64,000 nt of DNA from Ectobacillus panaciterrae DSM 19096. GTDB lineage: Bacteria > Bacillota > Bacilli > Bacillales > Bacillaceae_G. A program made the translations under genes and the position numbers. This document shows, piece by piece, positions 61,103-64,000 of this stretch; position 1 is the first letter of the stretch, and each line of letters opens with the position of its first letter. Below the pieces are notes generated by a model. It worked only from the letters and a program-made list of their open reading frames with translations. It was not told the origin of the DNA and did not search any database. The stretch lies in assembly GCF_000430785.1 (NCBI RefSeq), contig NZ_AUMR01000029.1, forward strand, positions 1-64,000, given 5' to 3'.

Positions 61103-61276
61103 ATGAAACTATTCAAAGTAGCATTGCTTGATATTCTGCTAAGTGCAATGCTTATTTCCGTTTGTACAACGATTAGTATAACACTAACTGGCATCAAAAC
61201 ATATGGAATAATTGTAGGTTTACTTTTGTCCTCTGCTGCATGGTCTCAAACAAAGAAATTGATTCGTAAGCCCTGA
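61103..61276 (+). CDS. Small two-span membrane protein (57 aa)
   Basis: ATG after GTAGGAGGTTATC. Two hydrophobic segments (ALLDILLSAMLISVCTTISI and YGIIVGLLLSSAAW) with a basic end (KKLIRKP), so both ends are probably in the cytosol. No family recognised. It converges on the TPR gene with only 43 nt between stops and no clear terminator. Confidence 0.65.
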   Translation: MKLFKVALLDILLSAMLISVCTTISITLTGIKTYGIIVGLLLSSAAWSQTKKLIRKP

Positions 61277-61319
61277 GTACAACATAGGAGTTTTACTTAG
61301 GGCAACTACTCAAGCTGTA

Positions 61320-64000
61320 TTATTTCGCATAGTCTCGTATATTCATTAAATCCGGGTCATCTTCGGCAAGCTCCACAAAATATCCGCTTTCATCTTCTTC
61401 TAATACTTTGGCAAGCTCCAGCTCCGCTTCTTCTGTTCGATTTAACACGGCTAAATAGCATGCGCGGTTATAACGCGCCGTCAAGTATTCTTCGTCGAAT
61501 GTTAACACCTGCTCCATCAGTTCAAGCGCTTTGTCCGTTTGTCCTGACATGTGATACGCAATTCCTAATGCAACATACAATGGTCCTTCCTGCGGGTGGT
61601 GCTGCCTCCCTTCTTCTAGTAAAGAGATGGCCTTCTCGTACTTTTCTTGCTTCTTGTAGAGTCTGGCTAAATCAATGAAATTTTTGCTGATAAAAGGCGC
61701 GGTCCGAACAAGATACAGGAATCGTTCTTCAGCCTCTTCTTCCCTATTTAAATCTGCCAGTGTATAAGCTTGTAAATGCTGAATGTGCAAGCTGTTCGGC
61801 TGCTCCTGGAGTACTCTTTCAGACAGACCGAGCGCTTCTTTTAGCCACTGTGTATGATTGTCCGAATGATTTAAAAGAAGTGATGCCAATTGGTATGCCG
61901 TTTCGTGATTCCACTCAGTGTTCAATGATTTTCTAAGCGTTTTAATCGCATCATCAATGAGATTTGCATGTTCATAAAACTGAGCGAATCTCTGTGCTGC
62001 CGTACTGTTTTCCGGATCCAGCTTCATAGCCGTTTCGTACAAATCGATGACGGTTCCAATGGAAAACAGCTGCTTTGTAAATCCAGTCAATCGCTTGAAT
62101 GTCCTCTTTAAACGAGATCCTGTTTCTTTTTCCTGTTCATTTTGCTCAGCCAATAAGGATTCCATTGCAGATGCTGCATACATGAATGCATAGCTTTTTT
62201 CTTCTTTCGCTATTTTTAGCTTGTGCAGAGAATCAGATACATACAGTAAGGTTTTCTGCTGTTTTAACGTATTGATGTACAATGGATAGATAGATTCATT
62301 ATGAACATTTTCTTGTAAAAGCTCGGTTGCAATCTTCAGTGCTTGTTTGTCTCTTTGTTTTAAGAGCATATTTGCATAGTGATATAAAACTTCTGGATGT
62401 TCCGGATCAATTTGCAATGCGTCCATTACGAGCTGCTGTTCTTTTTGTACATCCCCTGCAGCGCCGTATGCATACGCTAAACTGTCCAAACGCCAATTTT
62501 CTGGTGTTCTTCCTCGCATCTCCGTCAGCATAGACACAAATTCCTGATGAAGCGAAGGCTCAGTTGATAAAGAAGCTAAATATTCTATGTTGATTGTAAG
62601 AGGTTCTTGCTTCGCTGCTCGCAGCATGTGATATTGCTCCTGCTTTACGTCTTTCTCTACATGGCTGATTTCTGCCAATCTTAAATGCACCGCCGGAAAA
62701 TCAGAATCTAGCTCCAGGCATTTCTGATAAAACTTCCGAGCTTGCTCCAGGTGATTAACTGCTTTATAAGTTTCACCTAAGCGATAGTACGGGAATGTGT
62801 TTTTTTCTATTTCTAGTGCCTCATGATATAAGTCAATGGCTTTGGCATACTGCTGCACATTTTCATATAAAACGCCTAGATAGCAGCGATAGTGAATATT
62901 TTCAGGGTGCTGATTCGTTAATTCCTCTAACAGCGCAATTCCCCTTGTAAGATATGGTGTATCCTCAATGCGGCTTACGTACAGCTCAAGAGCTTCTTCC
63001 ACGTGCTTGTACATATAACCGATGCCTTCTTCTATCATAGCTAAAGCTGTTTCAAGTTCAAGAGCTTCTGCATGCTGCTCAATACCTGTATCCCAGAGGA
63101 TTTTTCCTGTATTCACAAGAAAATAGCTGTCTGTTGCAAACTGCGCCTTCATTTGAAGGGCATATTGCTTTCCTTTTTCGTAGTTTCCTTGTCCTATATA
63201 TACCTCAATCAGTCCAAGATGTACAAACGCATTGCCGGGGTCTTGCCCCAGAGCATTTCTATACATATGCTCTGCTTGATCATATCGTAGGCGTTCCGTA
63301 TAAAAATCACCCAAACGGCCATATAGAATTGGCTCGCCTTCACTGTTTTGTATCCCTTCGGCTAAAATCTGTTCTGCTCGTTTATCATCTTTGAGCTCCG
63401 TTTCATAAATTTCAGATAGTCTTAAATAAGGATACGGCATATGACTTTCCAGAGATTTAGAAATGCTGAAGCCGCGGATAGCAAGGCGCAATTTCCCCAT
63501 TCTGTGCGCACATCGGGCACGTTCATACCATACGTATGCATCATATTTATCCTCTCTTACTAGAGAATCAAATATGTCGTATGCTTCTTTACAGCGTTTC
63601 AAATCCATAAGAATAAGACCGTGATTCACTAAAACAAAGCGATTTTCATAACGTTTTCTGGCAATCCAGGATTTTTCCAACGCTGTCTCTGATTGACCTT
63701 TATGCATATATCCTAGAGCCATGTAGCTCCATGCAAACGGCTGATCTGCATCCAGCTGAAGAGATGCGCGAAAACTCGCGATAGAATCTTCATATCGCTC
63801 ATCGTCCAGCGCTAAACGTCCTTGTATAAAGTAATACATCGGACTGTTTATTTTATTTTTGACACAAAGCAGCATATCATTGGCACGTTCTCTCTTGTCT
63901 ATCCGAATGAAGCATTGAGCCGCGTGCATCTTCACATAATCTGATTCTGGATAAGCTTCTAATAAACGTTTGGCGCATTCAAATATGAGCTCTTTCTCTC
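61320..64000 (-). CDS. Large tetratricopeptide-repeat protein, 5' end beyond window
   Basis: The frame is open to the right edge; the ATG at 63935 is internal (ELIFECAKRLLEAYPESDYVK lies upstream in frame). At least 893 residues. Built almost wholly of TPR units of about 34 residues, with recurring W/L-G-Y/A-P signatures, such as AWSYMALGYMHKGQSETALE, PYYRLGETYKAVNHLEQARK, PEVLYHYANMLLKQRDKQAL and PLYVALGIAYHMSGQTDKAL. No signal peptide or enzymatic domain seen in this part. Likely a scaffold for protein-protein interaction; role unknown. Confidence 0.88.
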   Translation of the reverse strand, partial: EKELIFECAKRLLEAYPESDYVKMHAAQCFIRIDKRERANDMLLCVKNKINSPMYYFIQGRLALDDERYEDSIASFRASLQLDADQPFAWSYMALGYMHKGQSETALEKSWIARKRYENRFVLVNHGLILMDLKRCKEAYDIFDSLVREDKYDAYVWYERARCAHRMGKLRLAIRGFSISKSLESHMPYPYLRLSEIYETELKDDKRAEQILAEGIQNSEGEPILYGRLGDFYTERLRYDQAEHMYRNALGQDPGNAFVHLGLIEVYIGQGNYEKGKQYALQMKAQFATDSYFLVNTGKILWDTGIEQHAEALELETALAMIEEGIGYMYKHVEEALELYVSRIEDTPYLTRGIALLEELTNQHPENIHYRCYLGVLYENVQQYAKAIDLYHEALEIEKNTFPYYRLGETYKAVNHLEQARKFYQKCLELDSDFPAVHLRLAEISHVEKDVKQEQYHMLRAAKQEPLTINIEYLASLSTEPSLHQEFVSMLTEMRGRTPENWRLDSLAYAYGAAGDVQKEQQLVMDALQIDPEHPEVLYHYANMLLKQRDKQALKIATELLQENVHNESIYPLYINTLKQQKTLLYVSDSLHKLKIAKEEKSYAFMYAASAMESLLAEQNEQEKETGSRLKRTFKRLTGFTKQLFSIGTVIDLYETAMKLDPENSTAAQRFAQFYEHANLIDDAIKTLRKSLNTEWNHETAYQLASLLLNHSDNHTQWLKEALGLSERVLQEQPNSLHIQHLQAYTLADLNREEEAEERFLYLVRTAPFISKNFIDLARLYKKQEKYEKAISLLEEGRQHHPQEGPLYVALGIAYHMSGQTDKALELMEQVLTFDEEYLTARYNRACYLAVLNRTEEAELELAKVLEEDESGYFVELAEDDPDLMNIRDYAK

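Overview
The window reads as chromosome of a low-GC, endospore-forming member of the Bacillaceae (Bacillus sensu lato). Sporulation genes support this: spoVS, yyaC, two YjcZ-type small proteins and a YdjO-type cold-inducible protein. So do strong AGGAGG-type ribosome binding sites and abundant hairpin/T-run terminators. No rRNA, tRNA or CRISPR array was seen. The species cannot be fixed from the sequence alone.

Layout. 0-4 kb: the end of an IS3-family element inserted in a TIGR02206/YwaF-type membrane protein gene, then a metallophosphoesterase, a methyltransferase and a branched-chain aminotransferase. 4.2-6.9 kb: a zinc uptake operon (znuA, internal terminator, znuC-znuB) behind a promoter and a Zur-box-like palindrome. 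7-10 kb: a cyclophilin lipoprotein, an isolated purF and an internally deleted purK remnant. 10 kb: a candidate small RNA driven by a promoter that contains a perfect cre (CcpA) site. 11-25 kb: a large unrecognised membrane protein, a PAS-GGDEF-EAL protein, pepD, a uracil/xanthine permease, a secreted SH3b-3D wall protein, a subtilisin-like protease and a glycosyltransferase, with several short genes between them. 25.7-31.8 kb: relics of a type VII secretion (T7SS) accessory locus, an LTA-synthase-family enzyme, malic enzyme and a 5'-truncated PD-(D/E)XK nuclease. 31.9-35.3 kb: a visibly GC-rich block (nitroreductase, EamA exporter, divergent MocR regulator) that looks recently acquired. 35.4-40.7 kb: yrzB, a SUV3-like RNA helicase and small genes. 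41.3-45.7 kb: a LysE-type exporter and the ergothioneine pair egtB-egtD. The egtD stop abuts a 5'-truncated T7SS-type lipase, which is followed by a WXG-like partner. 46-48.7 kb: a decayed intergenic region with dispersed repeats. 48.8-51.9 kb: an alkylation-damage (Ada) cluster of ogt/adaB, adaA and a 2-oxoglutarate/Fe(II) oxygenase, with alkA divergent. 53-61 kb: an acyl-ACP desaturase, cold-shock genes, a nucleoside hydrolase, spoVS, a ParB-like protein, a SET-domain protein and yyaC. The window ends inside a long TPR protein.

How the genes work together. The clearest units are znuACB (zinc import), egtBD (ergothioneine synthesis), the Ada cluster and the mocR/eamA divergon. In the Ada cluster two minus-strand promoters share one 12-bp motif. 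Much of the rest is accessory or decaying DNA: an IS insertion, at least seven gene remnants, truncated T7SS genes, and small genes whose stop codon lies in the loop of their own terminator. Starts were moved to internal codons where a good Shine-Dalgarno sequence demanded it.
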